A stretch of 64,000 bases of DNA, from assembly GCA_024114885.1 (NCBI GenBank), contig CP099428.1:1240001-1304000 (forward strand). The letters run 5' to 3'. Numbering within the stretch: the first letter of the stretch is position 1; the number at the start of each line of letters is the position of its first letter. Shown here one piece after another: positions 11,816-22,488 of this stretch. Below the pieces are notes generated by a model. That model searched no databases. It had not been told where the DNA came from and saw only the letters and a list, made by a program, of their open reading frames with translations. Position numbers and translations under genes: made by a program. The stretch comes from Septoria linicola (taxonomy: Eukaryota; Ascomycota; Dothideomycetes; Mycosphaerellales; Mycosphaerellaceae).

Positions 11816-12290
11816 GTAACCTAATACCCTTAGCATATATAGACTCTTCACTCCTATTTGTAAACAAATCGTCCTTCTATACTACCGCTCTTTATAATAT
11901 CGACGTATTACTATAGACTCCGTATCCGATAGTACTAAGCTTTATAGTAATTACTATACTATTAAACTACTTTATATATTCGTCTAAGGCAAGCGTAATC
12001 TTAAGACCTACGATCGTTATCGTAATCGTAAGTTAAAGTACTTAAAGAGGAAGAAGGTAAAGTAGGGCCGTAGTACGCGTGCTTAGCTTTATAATAGAAA
12101 TTATAGCTCGCTTACAAGTTCGTAGGAAGCCGTAGCTACCCGTGCGTAGAGATACGCCGACCTTATCTGCCGACGAGATGCTAATCCAGTCCCTATTACC
12201 CCTGCAGCCTACTATAAAGGTGCTATTACTTGCTAAGACGCGGAGGCTATTACGTGCGCGGCGCTACGTAGTTCCGAGTTAATAGGGTCA
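11816..12290. repeat. Short RIP-degraded island
   Basis: TA-rich sequence with CpA and TpG nearly eliminated but CpG retained, the same signature as 3.4-5.77 kb. Normal composition resumes near 12290. It has no coding capacity and is probably a fragment of a related or solo element. Confidence 0.7.
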
Positions 12291-13717
12291 GATCTTTGCG
12301 TGTACGCGACAGGGACCTTCATCAAACTCGCCAGCAAGTAGTAACACTATCCTGCTTGATCATCCCACATAGATTTGTCTCCACCATCGCGAAGCATTCT
12401 CTCCTAATGGCAACATCAGGAGCTCGTGTGGCCGAGCGCCACTGTCTTACTACGTCTACCACAAAAACTCAATCATGGATAGACCCGCTTCCAAGACCAG
12501 TCCTACATACCAACGGCTCAACCGGTCGGAGTCCAAGCACAGCGCTGTCACAGAGGCGATTCGCGCTGCAGAGTCCGCCATTCCCCTTTGATGAGGATGA
12601 AGATTAAAAAAAAATTCTCTTGCAGATCCCATGAAGAATGCGAGTGGGCGGGAATGGTACACAGTACTGCCTGTTTTTCTCCAGAGGTGCAGAAACTTGT
12701 GCTGTTCGCAACGGCACTGTTGGTATCTTACTCACTGCTGAAGAACCTAGGGCCAACAGTCTGGCACTGATATGACGTCTTGCCGTCTAATAATACCTTA
12801 TATTTTCTCACAGCAGATGGAGGCCGTTTCAGTCTTCACCATGCTCTCATGCCCAGACTCGGACACGAGCGATGAGCCGAAGCGGAACGCAGATCGCAAA
12901 ACTTGAGCCGGCGACACTATAGCGCATGCTACTATTCACAGCAGGCAATCAACACGCGCTCCGTGCCTTTGATTCGGCGCTACCTCGTGTCGACCGTCAT
13001 TGTGCTACAGAACGCAAGACTTGGCGTGAAGACTGATCACGAAATCTATCGCGAATCATTGATGGGCGTAAATTTAAGCCGGCCGCAGGACTACTCATCG
13101 TTGTAGGTGTGTAAGTCTTTACATTCTGAGGACGAGCGAGCTTGAAGGCACGACGATCATCATCTACATCAAGCTATTCAAGTTGAGGAGCAACGCGAGG
13201 ATACCGCGACCCTGAACAGGCATGATGTTCGGCGAATATTGTACATGAACCTTTCCTGAAGCGTGACGTGTGCAGGTAGCTTGTGCACGAACATCTCTTG
13301 AGCATTGGCAATGACCCTCCCTTACTTCTCTCGTGCGTCTTGTACTTTCCACAGCCTGGGCCGTTGCGGTAGTATGAGTCTGAGCTGGCTGCTAGTCCTG
13401 ACAGCCTTGATGACGGTGATGATAATGCGACGAGCGACGAGCAGCTTGAAATATATATTGTGCTTAGCGTAGATCAATGCTCGCAACACCTGATCGAATG
13501 TGTCGTGGATACGCTCAGAACATGCGCAGAACAATACAGACTTGATTTCACTATAGCAGCACCATGATCGGCGCCTCTGAGCGGTGATTGCATGGCGCGA
13601 TCAATGAAATTGCGGGGGAGCTTCGCGGGAAGAAAGGCCTTGCACCTCATGATCTGAACGCATCCTATAATGCGATAGACCAAACTATCTCCAGTCTGGC
13701 AAGTACCACAGGCGAGG
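12291..13717. other. Intergenic, nothing recognised
   Basis: About 1.4 kb of ordinary composition between the RIP island and the esterase gene. Overlapping short frames occur on both strands without signal peptides, domains or convincing splice continuity. Confidence 0.4.
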
Positions 13718-14776
13718 ATGTGCGACTTCACGGAATATGGCGGCGCCAGCCAGCAACTCCTGGACCTCTTAGTAGAGTTACCAATTCCCGTACCTGACAC
13801 AAGCATAGAAGAGCTGAAGAAAGCCACCAACCAGGGCCGTGAGGACCGCTCACGAGAGGAGCTTGCTGCATTGAGAGACAAGATCTCGCTGAAAGACCAT
13901 GCCATCGAGGCTCGAGATGGCTACAAGCTCGAGGCTCGCAGCTACCGGCCCAGCAGTATACCTACAGAAGTCAGACTACCCATTTACATCCACTATCACG
14001 GCGGCGGCTTCATCTTCGGTACTCTAAGCTCTGAAGACGCAACCTGTGCTCGCATCGCGCTCGCTTCTGATGTTGTCGTCCTCAACGTCAATTACCGCCA
14101 TACGCCGGAGTGGCGGTATCCTACTGCATGGCATGATTCAGAAGATGCCTTCGAATGGGCAGTCGAGAAGTCCAATGACTTTGGCGGAGATTCGAGTCAT
14201 ATTGTGGTTGGCGGCGTCTCCGCTGGCGGGCAACTGGCTGCCGCTCTAACATTGACAAAAAAGCGCGAAAAAGCCAATTCGTATGCAAGTATCAGAGGAC
14301 AGATCCTGATGATACCGTGTCTTGCGCATATTGATACTTACGAGTACCAGCTCAAGCAGCTACGCGATCCGTCCACTTCGTCGTACAAGGAGAATGAGTT
14401 TGCTCCCATTCTACCTGTCAGCAGACTCAATCTCATGAATGGTCTGCTCCATACGCAAGCACCACTCGCAGATGATCGGCGCATCAACGTAGGTGCTGCC
14501 TCGGCAAATGAGGTTCAAGGGCTCCCACCTACAGTGTTTGGAATCGCAGGACTCGACCCTCTGCGGGACGAAGCTCTCCTCTATGCAAAAGCGCTGGCCG
14601 AAAGTGGTGTGGCAACAGATGTGCATCTCTTCAAGGGCGTTCCGCATGGCTTCAGAAGATTCGGAGACAAGCTGTCCGCGTCAAGGAGTTATGATAAAGT
14701 GATGCATGATGGAATAAGATGGGCGTTGAGCCATCCTCCTGCGAACATAGAGATGGTGGTTCACGTCCACGAGTGA
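13718..14776 (+). CDS. HSL-type alpha/beta-hydrolase (esterase/lipase)
   Basis: Single-exon protein of 352 residues in the alpha/beta-hydrolase-3 (hormone-sensitive-lipase-like) family, expected to hydrolyse short-chain or small carboxyl esters. The oxyanion-hole motif HGGG is at 94-97. The nucleophile elbow GVSAG is at 166-170, with Ser168. The acid lies in LDPLRDE (Asp280), and PHGF supplies His310. The start MCDFTEYGG resembles the usual N-terminus of fungal family members and length is normal, so no upstream exon is needed. There is no signal peptide, so it is probably cytosolic. Substrate cannot be read from sequence. It stands alone, not in an obvious cluster. Confidence 0.9.
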   Translation: MCDFTEYGGASQQLLDLLVELPIPVPDTSIEELKKATNQGREDRSREELAALRDKISLKDHAIEARDGYKLEARSYRPSSIPTEVRLPIYIHYHGGGFIFGTLSSEDATCARIALASDVVVLNVNYRHTPEWRYPTAWHDSEDAFEWAVEKSNDFGGDSSHIVVGGVSAGGQLAAALTLTKKREKANSYASIRGQILMIPCLAHIDTYEYQLKQLRDPSTSSYKENEFAPILPVSRLNLMNGLLHTQAPLADDRRINVGAASANEVQGLPPTVFGIAGLDPLRDEALLYAKALAESGVATDVHLFKGVPHGFRRFGDKLSASRSYDKVMHDGIRWALSHPPANIEMVVHVHE

Positions 14777-15511
14777 AGGAGGGACAGGAGTTTAGTCCGG
14801 AAGCCAATAGCATGCGTTCTACGGACCGCGCCTTTGCTGACTCGCTTCCGCAGCTCTTGGCAATTCTGTTTGCTGCCTGCTCACCACTTCTCACATCACG
14901 TCTCCAGGTCAGTGTAACTAACGATGTCAACGCCCACAGTCTCATGCCCGATGCGCTGCAAGCGAACAAATCGAGCGATCTTACTTTCATGCGATGCTCT
15001 CGGGTCTAGAGGAGCGTCCTACCTACATGGGCCAAGTTCGAAGCTACCATTCTTCCAACCATAGCTTCGCACTTCACGTGGCGCGGTGATCCTTCTGAGG
15101 CACCACCGCCTGCCTGGACCTTATCGATAAGCTTGTGACTGTAACTCCCCTTATGCTCGGACAAGCTCACCGCAGGCTCGCTGCCTGTCATTGGAGATTC
15201 GCCTCTTCTGGCTGGTCAAGCCTATTTGAGTCACTAAGCTCCTCAGGCTGTGAACGCTTATACGGCACAGAAGTAAGTATTTGCTGCTGAGCAATACATA
15301 TCATTGGCCCACTTCGACGCACAGCGCCGGCGGCTTGCTGCCTTGGATCTCAACCCGTGTGACTGCTACCTCACTGCTTCTCAGTATAAGTACCATCGTG
15401 TCCCCTACCTGACATCCTTTCAACCTTCAACATCCAAGCAGTCAGCTCACGACCAGCATTCAGACATCGGTCCAAGCTCTTCCCTACCTCCAACACTGAT
15501 CTATCGAAGAC
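14777..15511. other. Intergenic, upstream of the H3-tail ATPase
   Basis: About 0.7 kb with no supported gene. The last 130 bases contain a TATAAG element and a pyrimidine-rich stretch leading to the start codon. Confidence 0.4.
15385..15390 (+). promoter_or_regulatory. TATA-like element before the H3-tail ATPase
   Basis: TATAAG lies 127 bases upstream of the ATG at 15512 and is followed by C/T-rich leader sequence. A plausible core promoter, judged only by sequence and spacing. Confidence 0.4.
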
Positions 15512-17660
15512 ATGGCACGGACTAAGCAGACGGCTCGTAAGAGCACAGGTGGGAAAGCTCCTCGCAAAGTCCTTGCAAATGGAGCTGGTCGTACTAGTCG
15601 TGTCATAGATGGTGTAGTTGTCGACAATCCTGACCTCAACGAAGAAGACGCTCAGAAGCTCAAGGAGATCGAGGAAGGCGAGATGCAAGCCGCATTGAAG
15701 TATGCATTCGAGCAGCACATACAATCGTACTGCATAGCTGACACGCTACACCAGGTACATCGACAAGAAGCACACAGAGCAGGGCAAAGTGTACTACACT
15801 GAGACAGTCGAAGAGGAAGTTCCGGACCAAGTCAATTGGTGGGACAAGTTCGCTCTCTGCCTTGTCCGTCATATGAGTGGCGACAACAAGTATGTGCAGA
15901 AGATTAGTCTGCAGATCAACTCTCAGCACCTCAAAGATGTCCTTCGTGACACTATCGGCACCTTCCCAGGAATCTCATTCCAGACTAAAGATATCACCAT
16001 TGACTCACCTTATCGTGTCCTCTTCCACTACAAGGACGAGTTGGAGGAGGCCAAGAAGGCGCTGGAGGACGAAGATGCCGTTGCTCATCTGGATCTGCTA
16101 CTCGAGTTCATCGATGCAGAGTTCGGTGATACCATTGAGGAGTCCGAGAACCTCCGTGAGCAAGGCCTGATGTCATATGCTCATCTCTGGACGATCTTTC
16201 GACCTGGTGACCTAATCTATGGCTCTGTACTTGGACAGCCACGTGTCTTCCGCCTGATCAGCTACCAATACACATGTGGGCAGCGGCCAGGTCTGATTCT
16301 GAACACCGAGTATGTCGACTTTGACGGACAAGACTTTGGCACTCGCAGTGGGTCTCAATTCGTAGATGCATTCGGCGGAGCCGTCCGCATCAACGGACTG
16401 GAAGCCTATCCACTGAGCTTCCATCATGCCCCCGAGGACATCAAGCAGCAGCTCATCGCACGTGGCCGTCGCTTCGAGGATCTTGCTGGAATGCACTTCA
16501 AGTGCTACCAGAGCATTGCACTTGAGCAGACACCATGCGGACTCAGCCGATACAATGTTGATGGTCGTGTCGTGGTTGATACCAAGACATACCACCGCCT
16601 GAACGCAAATCGCGCTTTCAGTGTTGCGGCCTTCCCGTCGGAGAACAAGAAACGCAAGAAGCCTAGTGCCGCAAGGAACAACTACGACGACTATGATGAC
16701 TACGATGATTACGATCAGGTCGATGACAACGCTACTGCAGAGCTCGTGCCTCAGGACGTCCTCGAAGTGGACCCTCTGACTGACGACCAGTGTCTGCTGG
16801 CCAATGCTATGGTCCGTGGTTTCTCGTTCACAGAGAAACGGTGGTTCGAACTCTTCGTCGACAAACTCACTCCGCCGGCTTGGAACACCAACTGCTTCGA
16901 TCAGCTTGTTCTGCCCGATGCCCAGAAAGATCTGGTTCAAGCACTCGTTGCCAACCACGTCCAGCAGCGCAGCGACTTCGACGACATCGTCAAGGGCAAA
17001 GGCAAAGGCCTCATTCTGGTCCTCCACGGTCCTCCCGGTGTCGGCAAGACTTTGACTGCCGAGACGGTCGCCGAGTACTGTAAGCGGCCGCTGTACATGG
17101 TATCTTCCGGCGATCTGGGTACTAGTGCAGAGCACCTCGATGCGCGACTGACCAAGATCTTGGACATGGCCTCTACGTGGAAAGCCGTACTCCTTATTGA
17201 CGAAGCAGACGTCTTTCTTGAGCGTCGTTCCCTGCACGATATGGAGAGGAACGGCCTGGTCTCCATCTTCCTCCGTGTCTTGGAGTACTACGAAGGCATA
17301 CTCTTCCTCACATCCAACCGGGTCAACACTTTCGACGATGCATTCAAGTCTCGCATTCATGTGCCGCTCAAGTACAGCGACCTCACGGTAGACAGCCGCA
17401 CCAAGATCTGGAAGCACTTCCTGAGGAACGACAATGTCAATGATGATGCTTGTGCGGTCTTGGCCCAGGCGAACATCAATGGTCGGCAGATCAAGAATGT
17501 TATCCGCACGGCCAAGAGCTTGGCTCAGTTCAAGGGCGAGAAGCTTGATCAAAAGAAATTGCAGCAGGTCATCACGATACAGGAGGAGTTCGAGAGCGAG
17601 CTTCACGATAAGACGGTGGAACAGGTCACTAATGGTGTCAACAGTGTCAATGGACATTAA
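15512..17660 (+). CDS. AAA+ ATPase with a histone H3 tail at its N-terminus
   Basis: Two exons, 15512-15699 and 15755-17660, joined across a 55-bp intron (GTATGC donor, GCTGAC branch, CAG acceptor), give 697 residues. After Met, residues 1-18 are ARTKQTARKSTGGKAPRK, identical to histone H3. Likeness continues at H3 positions L20, A21, A24, R26 and S28, while K23 and K27 are replaced. No histone fold follows. The rest is a fungal DUF7025-type AAA ATPase: a middle region containing FRPGDLIYG, an acidic YDD-repeat linker at about 375-390, Walker A GPPGVGKT at 488-495, Walker B LLIDEAD with Asp545/Glu546, sensor-1 Asn584, and an Arg-containing lid. All catalytic residues appear intact. Exposure of the H3-like tail after Met removal could make it a substrate or ligand for H3 writers and readers; this is inference. 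The fusion is within one exon, so it is not a splice-joining artefact. Confidence 0.88.
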
Positions 17661-17809
17661 GATTGGAGCTATATTTGGCGATGCACAAGGGCCGCGCTTC
17701 TGGTACATCCCTTGGACCAGCTTATGTAGCTGCAATCATCAAATAGAATGATGATCTTTCTACCAGAGACTTTTCGAGTGGAACTCTGCTCATCGCAGGA
17801 TCATACAGA

Positions 17810-19674
17810 TTACCCCAGACCATTCCCGTTTTTCCAAGTTTTCCAGAACCTTTTCACCTTGTTCTGCACCTGCACATAGGGCGAGAACTGGACCCCATGG
17901 CCAGCGCCAGGAACTAGCATGAAGTCAAAGTCTTTTTCCGCCGCGTTCAATGCGTTGACAACCTGCAACGTACTAGCAGGATCGACGTTATCATCCAGCT
18001 CCGCTACGAGCAACAACAAGCTCCCATTGACCTCATGTGCATGCACCAAGTTCGACGCGGCATCATGTAGGGTGTTGTCCACAGGGTGACCCACATTCAG
18101 CTCGTTCCACCACATCTTGTCAACGCGATTATCATAACATCCAGCGTCGGCGATGGCAGCGGTGTAGAAGTCGCTGTACCAGATGAAAGCGGCCATGGCA
18201 GTTTATCCGACTGCAGAAGTTCCGTAAATCCCCACGCCACCCTCCAGATCCATGTATGGTCGGTCCTTCGCAGCAGCTTTGATCCAGGCAATACGATCCG
18301 GAAAGCCGGCTTCCTGCAGATTGTGCCACGCGACATCCCGGAAAGCTCTGCCGCGCCAGCTTGTTCCCATACCATCAGACTGCACAACAATAACATCGTT
18401 GTCATCAGCGACCTTCTGGAACGCGAGGGCCAAGTCCCACATCGTTGCGTTGGTCAGATCCTGGGGCGTATAACAGTTCTGTGGACCGGGATAGACCCGT
18501 TCCAGTACGCGGTAGCGTTTGGCTGGGTCGAATGTCTTGGGACGAACAATGATGCCCCAAATCGGGGTTTCGCCATCGCGGCCTGGAGCGGAGAATCGTT
18601 CTGGCAGCGTGATTTTGTCCCAGACTTGGTTGTCGACTTCTATTTTTGGATCTGTCGGCCATTGATATCTCGAAGAACACCTTGGAGCGGTAGATCAACG
18701 CGAGACCAAATGTCCTCGAAGGTGTTGTCAGAACGGAACGTGTTTCGATGGTATCCATCGCCGTCAGTCAGGATCTCGAAGCCAGAGCCATCAAAGTTGA
18801 TACGAGCCAGGTGCATATGATAGGGGCTCTGTTCTTTCACCATACCCCGTGCTCGGAAATATAATACCTGAGCTTTCTCGTCGACACGAATGACATCGTA
18901 GACATCGAACTCACCCGTAGTGACTTGTCGAATGGAATCCTCGGTCGGAGTATCACGACCGTTGACGCGAGTAGTGTTGACCAGGTATATGGAGTTCCAT
19001 CCATTTCTCTCACTGAGCCACCACATCTGCTCAGTCTCATTCAAGAAGCCCTACGCGATCTTTTCATAGAGATCGATGCCTTTCTCGATACGCTCTTCCA
19101 CCAGCACACGAGAATTGCCGCTGGTGTCGACTTCCACCATTCGTAAGCCTTGAAACCCTCGGTCCGCAATCATGTAACGATATGTATGGTTCCGGAAGCC
19201 CCACTGCACGTCCTCGATGCTATCAATATTACCGATGAAGTCATTGTTAATGTTGTTTTGCTTCTTCTCGACGAGGTCGAAGAGCCTCGGGTGCAAGATT
19301 GAGATGTTATCTCCGGGTTTGTCATACTGATACTGTATCACCCTTGGCTGGGTCTGGGTACGGGGGGAAGATTCAACAAGTGTAAGAGTACGATTCTGGC
19401 CAAAAGTACCAATCTGATAGGCTACTGCGTACGCGTACTTATCCTCCGGAGACTTGTGTATGTATCCATCTCTGAAGCATGTCTCGTTGGTCGCTGAAGC
19501 CGAGAGTGCTGTTTCCACTCCTGCCGCATCAATCGTGTAGAGGTTGCATGCCTTGATCGAGAGTTTCGGGAAGGTAGTGAAGATTTCCGTGGTGTTGGTA
19601 TTCAGCCTCAAGCACCAAACAAGTGAAGAGCCGCAAGTGAGGCTCCAGAGTAGGAAGGAAAAGAGAAACAACAT
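17810..19674 (-). pseudogene. Decayed S9 dipeptidyl-peptidase IV-like gene
   Basis: Reads as a secreted prolyl peptidase of family S9B: a beta-propeller N-terminal half (19.67-18.64 kb) and an alpha/beta-hydrolase catalytic half (18.64-17.81 kb). The serine motif GIYGTSA is present at about 18.21 kb, and the C-terminal Asp (ELDDNVDP) and His (GAGHGVQ) regions survive. Lesions are several. A TAG stop sits at 19051-19053, in frame on both sides. A one-base frame change falls at an A5 run (18643-18647 on the plus strand). A TAA stop at 18203-18205 lies two codons after the motif, where GTSAGG is expected but GTSAVG is read. Both stops can arise from CAA/CAG by C-to-T. The 5' end is unclear; more coding-like sequence extends to about 19760, possibly interrupted by an intron with a GTATGT donor. 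Confidence 0.85.
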
Positions 19675-19760
19675 ACTGCCAGCAGGAATCGTAGTCGCGT
19701 TGCTGAGTTGAGAAGGCCGGACGAAGCCACAATATGAATGCGTGCCAATGTTCCTTGCGA

Positions 19761-20379
19761 GGAGACAATTGGAAAGTGTCGCAGCTTGGAGATCTAGCGC
19801 TTGGAATCAAGACACAGGTACCATACCATGGCCTTGCTATGCTGGAAGTTCACTCATCAGGCGCCAAATAGTGTAGTGTTTTAGATGTGCCGAAATTGAG
19901 TCCAGCCATTTCCCTCCCGCCAGCCGCCAAAACCGGAAGTGACTCGAACGACATTGTGCTTTGAGACGTGTAAGGATCTGAAGACGGCATTCCCCTTCCC
20001 GAAAAGCGACTTGAACAAGCTTGGACATACATCGCTGGTCTGGCAATATGGATGTTGGAAAGTCGGCTGCAGACTTGCTCTGGGCCGTCCCTTTCTGCAG
20101 CTATGGCAAATGCTTCACGGTTGAAGTCTGGTGATAGATCTCTTGAACATATCAGCGTGACCTGGCGCCTCGAGCATGATGAATAACATGATGTCGTGGG
20201 ATAGGGAAAGCAAAAGAAGTTGCTGACCATTTCCCGGCCTCACATGCTTCAGCCCTACGGACGCCCCACATCCCGCCGTCATCGCTGTGACTTTTGCACC
20301 TCACACTGTGAACCACATCCTAGACATTGACCTCACCTTCAGTCTCCGACACAATTGCACTGCTAGCATTGCGCTCACA
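19761..20379. other. Upstream region between S9 relic and Cia1
   Basis: Divergent intergenic region. Contains short frames on both strands without recognised domains. It should include the Cia1 promoter; no clear TATA box was found. Confidence 0.4.
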
Positions 20380-21708
20380 ATGCCTCAAATCACCGAGCTC
20401 GCAACTTTCGATCCGCCTTGCACATCACGTACCTGGCTGTCAACACCACACCCCCACCTTCCTATCATCGCGACAGCATGTTCAGACAAGACAGTCCGCA
20501 TTTACAGCTTACAGACTTTCAAGCAACTCAGTGTGATATCAGGTGGACACAAGCGAAGTATCCGATCTTGCGCCTGGAAACCAAATTCAGTTGGTGAAAG
20601 TGTTCTCGCGACAGGCTCTTTCGATGCGAGTGCGGGTATTTGGAAGCGATGGGAGGCGGGTGCGGGAAGTGGCACTGTGGGAGGGCAGAACACTGGCGCT
20701 GCAGATGACGACGACGAGCCGCGGGATTTCACTGGCGGTTTGGCTGGTGGAGATGGTGAGAAGGACGAGGATGATGAGTGGAGATTGGAGGTGATACTCG
20801 ATGGGCACGATTCAGAGATCAAGAGTCTGGCGTTCTGTCCTACGGCTCCACTCCTGGCAACATGTAGTCGAGACAAGAGCGTATGGGTTTGGGAGGAGTT
20901 GGACGAGGATAATTTTGAGACAATGGCTGTTCTGCAAGATCATGAGGGAGATGTGAAGTGCGTGGCATGGCATCCCGAGGAGCAGCTGCTAGCTTCTGGG
21001 AGTTACGACGATCGCATCAGGTTATGGCGAGAAGATGTTGATGATTGGGCTTGCTGCACACTTCTTGATGGGCATGCAGGAACAGTCTGGTGGCTAGAAT
21101 TTGAAGCGGCAGCTCGAATTGGCAAGATTGAGGGTGGAGATGGACAGACGGAACAGCAAAAGGCTTTGCTGGAAGAGCGAACGAAAGCTGGCGCCCGCCT
21201 GATGAGCTGCTCAGATGACAAGACAATACGAGTCTGGCGAAGGAAGCCAAAGGAGAAGCCTGATGAGCCGCCGACTGGGCAGGGCAGAATGCCCAGCATA
21301 TGGAAGAACAACAATTTCGAGGAGGAATGGTTCGAGGAGGCAAGATTGCCGCAGATCCATGACAGACCAATCTATGCTGTGAGCTGGAGTAGAAAGACCG
21401 GGAGGGTGGTCAGCGCGGGAAGTGACGGAATCATTGTGATTTATGAAGAGAGGTGGAGGAAGGAGAAGCCAGTGGACATCGAGATGGCGAACACGACGCC
21501 GGAGCATACGAATGGTCACACTGAGCACACGGCAAATGCCACTGAGTGGGTTGTAGTGGCACAGATGGAGAATGCGCATGATGTGTTTGAGGTGAATCAT
21601 GTCGTGTGGGCGCCGAGATATGACAAAGGGAAGCGTCAGGATGATGAAGAAGTCATTATAAGTACTGGTGATGATGGCGATGTCAAAATCTGGACTCTGG
21701 ATGATTAA
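20380..21708 (+). CDS. CIA1: Cytosolic iron-sulfur assembly protein Cia1 (WD40)
   Basis: Intron-less frame of 442 residues from the ATG at 20380. Seven WD40-type units can be followed, for example ACSDKTVRIYS, TGSFDASAGIW, TCSRDKSVWVWEE, SGSYDDRIRLW, SCSDDKTIRVW, SAGSDGIIVIYE and STGDDGDVKIW at the extreme C-terminus. The order, the GHKRSIRSCAWKP motif after the first blade and HEGDVKCVAWHP after the third are characteristic of Cia1/CIAO1. This is the CIA targeting-complex scaffold that delivers Fe-S clusters to cytosolic and nuclear apoproteins. Low-complexity insertions (an acidic segment at about 110-135 and another between blades five and six) are common in fungal versions. Essential housekeeping gene. 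Confidence 0.92.
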   Translation: MPQITELATFDPPCTSRTWLSTPHPHLPIIATACSDKTVRIYSLQTFKQLSVISGGHKRSIRSCAWKPNSVGESVLATGSFDASAGIWKRWEAGAGSGTVGGQNTGAADDDDEPRDFTGGLAGGDGEKDEDDEWRLEVILDGHDSEIKSLAFCPTAPLLATCSRDKSVWVWEELDEDNFETMAVLQDHEGDVKCVAWHPEEQLLASGSYDDRIRLWREDVDDWACCTLLDGHAGTVWWLEFEAAARIGKIEGGDGQTEQQKALLEERTKAGARLMSCSDDKTIRVWRRKPKEKPDEPPTGQGRMPSIWKNNNFEEEWFEEARLPQIHDRPIYAVSWSRKTGRVVSAGSDGIIVIYEERWRKEKPVDIEMANTTPEHTNGHTEHTANATEWVVVAQMENAHDVFEVNHVVWAPRYDKGKRQDDEEVIISTGDDGDVKIWTLDD

Positions 21709-21981
21709 GAGGAGTGGGTAGCTCAGAGCCACAACCCGGTGTGCCTCTTCAATCAAGTGATGAATTGCATGAAAAGGGCGTGCCACACTTCGCGAGAGCC
21801 GCGCAATCCTCAACGCCTTAGCTGCATTGCTGACTACCGTATGATCAGTGAAGGTCTCTTGAGTATGCTCGCCTTTATTAGGGGATGCCACCTTACAAAA
21901 GACTGTGATTTATCTCCAGCGGATATCTATCTCCACCAGCATGCTGCGGGTCGCCTCCAGTAGCGGCTCCAGTAGCGGCTC

Positions 21982-22488
21982 CTATAACGACCAAGCCATG
22001 ACAGGGCCCGTCACCGGAGCGCTGAAACTTTTCGAGATTCCGAAGACCTTGCGCATGATTGTCTTCAACTTCGACTCTCCTGGCCACGGGTGAGCTCGCA
22101 GTGCCCGTGCGCGGTCGTAATGGTGCGCCCTGAGCCGGATCTTGAAGTTCCTCCAGTTTGGCGAACCTTCGCAAACAAATTCTATCGCGGCTGCGAGGTG
22201 ATGCTTGCTCCGGACGCACCACTTTAGGTATACCTCAGCATCGCAATCTCTGATTCTAAATGTGAATTTGTTCTCTCGGAAGTAGATGCCAAGCGCCTCG
22301 CCACGGATTTGTCGACAGGTGAGAAGCAGAGCTGGCTCTTTTGGAATCGTGTCGATAGTTGTGACAACGTCGCGTTTGTGCTTGGGTCTGACGAGGACGA
22401 GGCGGTATATGTCGTTGCGCAGCTCCGTTGGAAGCTCGAGGAAAAGTGAGATGGTATCTTGCTTCCCTGGGTCGTTGTCACCCGCCAT
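21982..22488 (-). CDS. 2EXR/F-box-like protein of unknown function
   Basis: Protein of 168 residues from the ATG at 22488; an in-frame ATG at 22635 would add 49 residues. The N-terminus has the fungal 2EXR-type signature FLELPTELRNDIYRLVL followed by ALLLTCRQIRGEALGIYF, the usual two-helix pattern of this large fungal family. The remainder is short and basic and has no recognised domain. Such proteins are numerous in dothideomycetes and their roles are mostly unknown; F-box-like substrate recognition is an assumption. The C-terminus ends earlier than in many homologues. Confidence 0.7.
   Translation of the reverse strand: MAGDNDPGKQDTISLFLELPTELRNDIYRLVLVRPKHKRDVVTTIDTIPKEPALLLTCRQIRGEALGIYFRENKFTFRIRDCDAEVYLKWCVRSKHHLAAAIEFVCEGSPNWRNFKIRLRAHHYDRARALRAHPWPGESKLKTIMRKVFGISKSFSAPVTGPVMAWSL

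Noticed and set aside
15727..15754. 28-base intron in the H3-tail ATPase from the nearer GT
   Set aside because: Too short for a fungal spliceosomal intron; GTATGC at 15700 gives 55 bases with a proper branch point and keeps frame.
16212..17735. 507-residue minus-strand frame opposite the AAA ATPase
   Set aside because: It is antisense to a gene with intact Walker motifs and has no recognisable domain itself; long antisense frames are common in GC-rich coding DNA.
18086..18820. 244-residue plus-strand frame opposite the S9 relic
   Set aside because: Antisense to recognisable peptidase sequence; no motif of its own.
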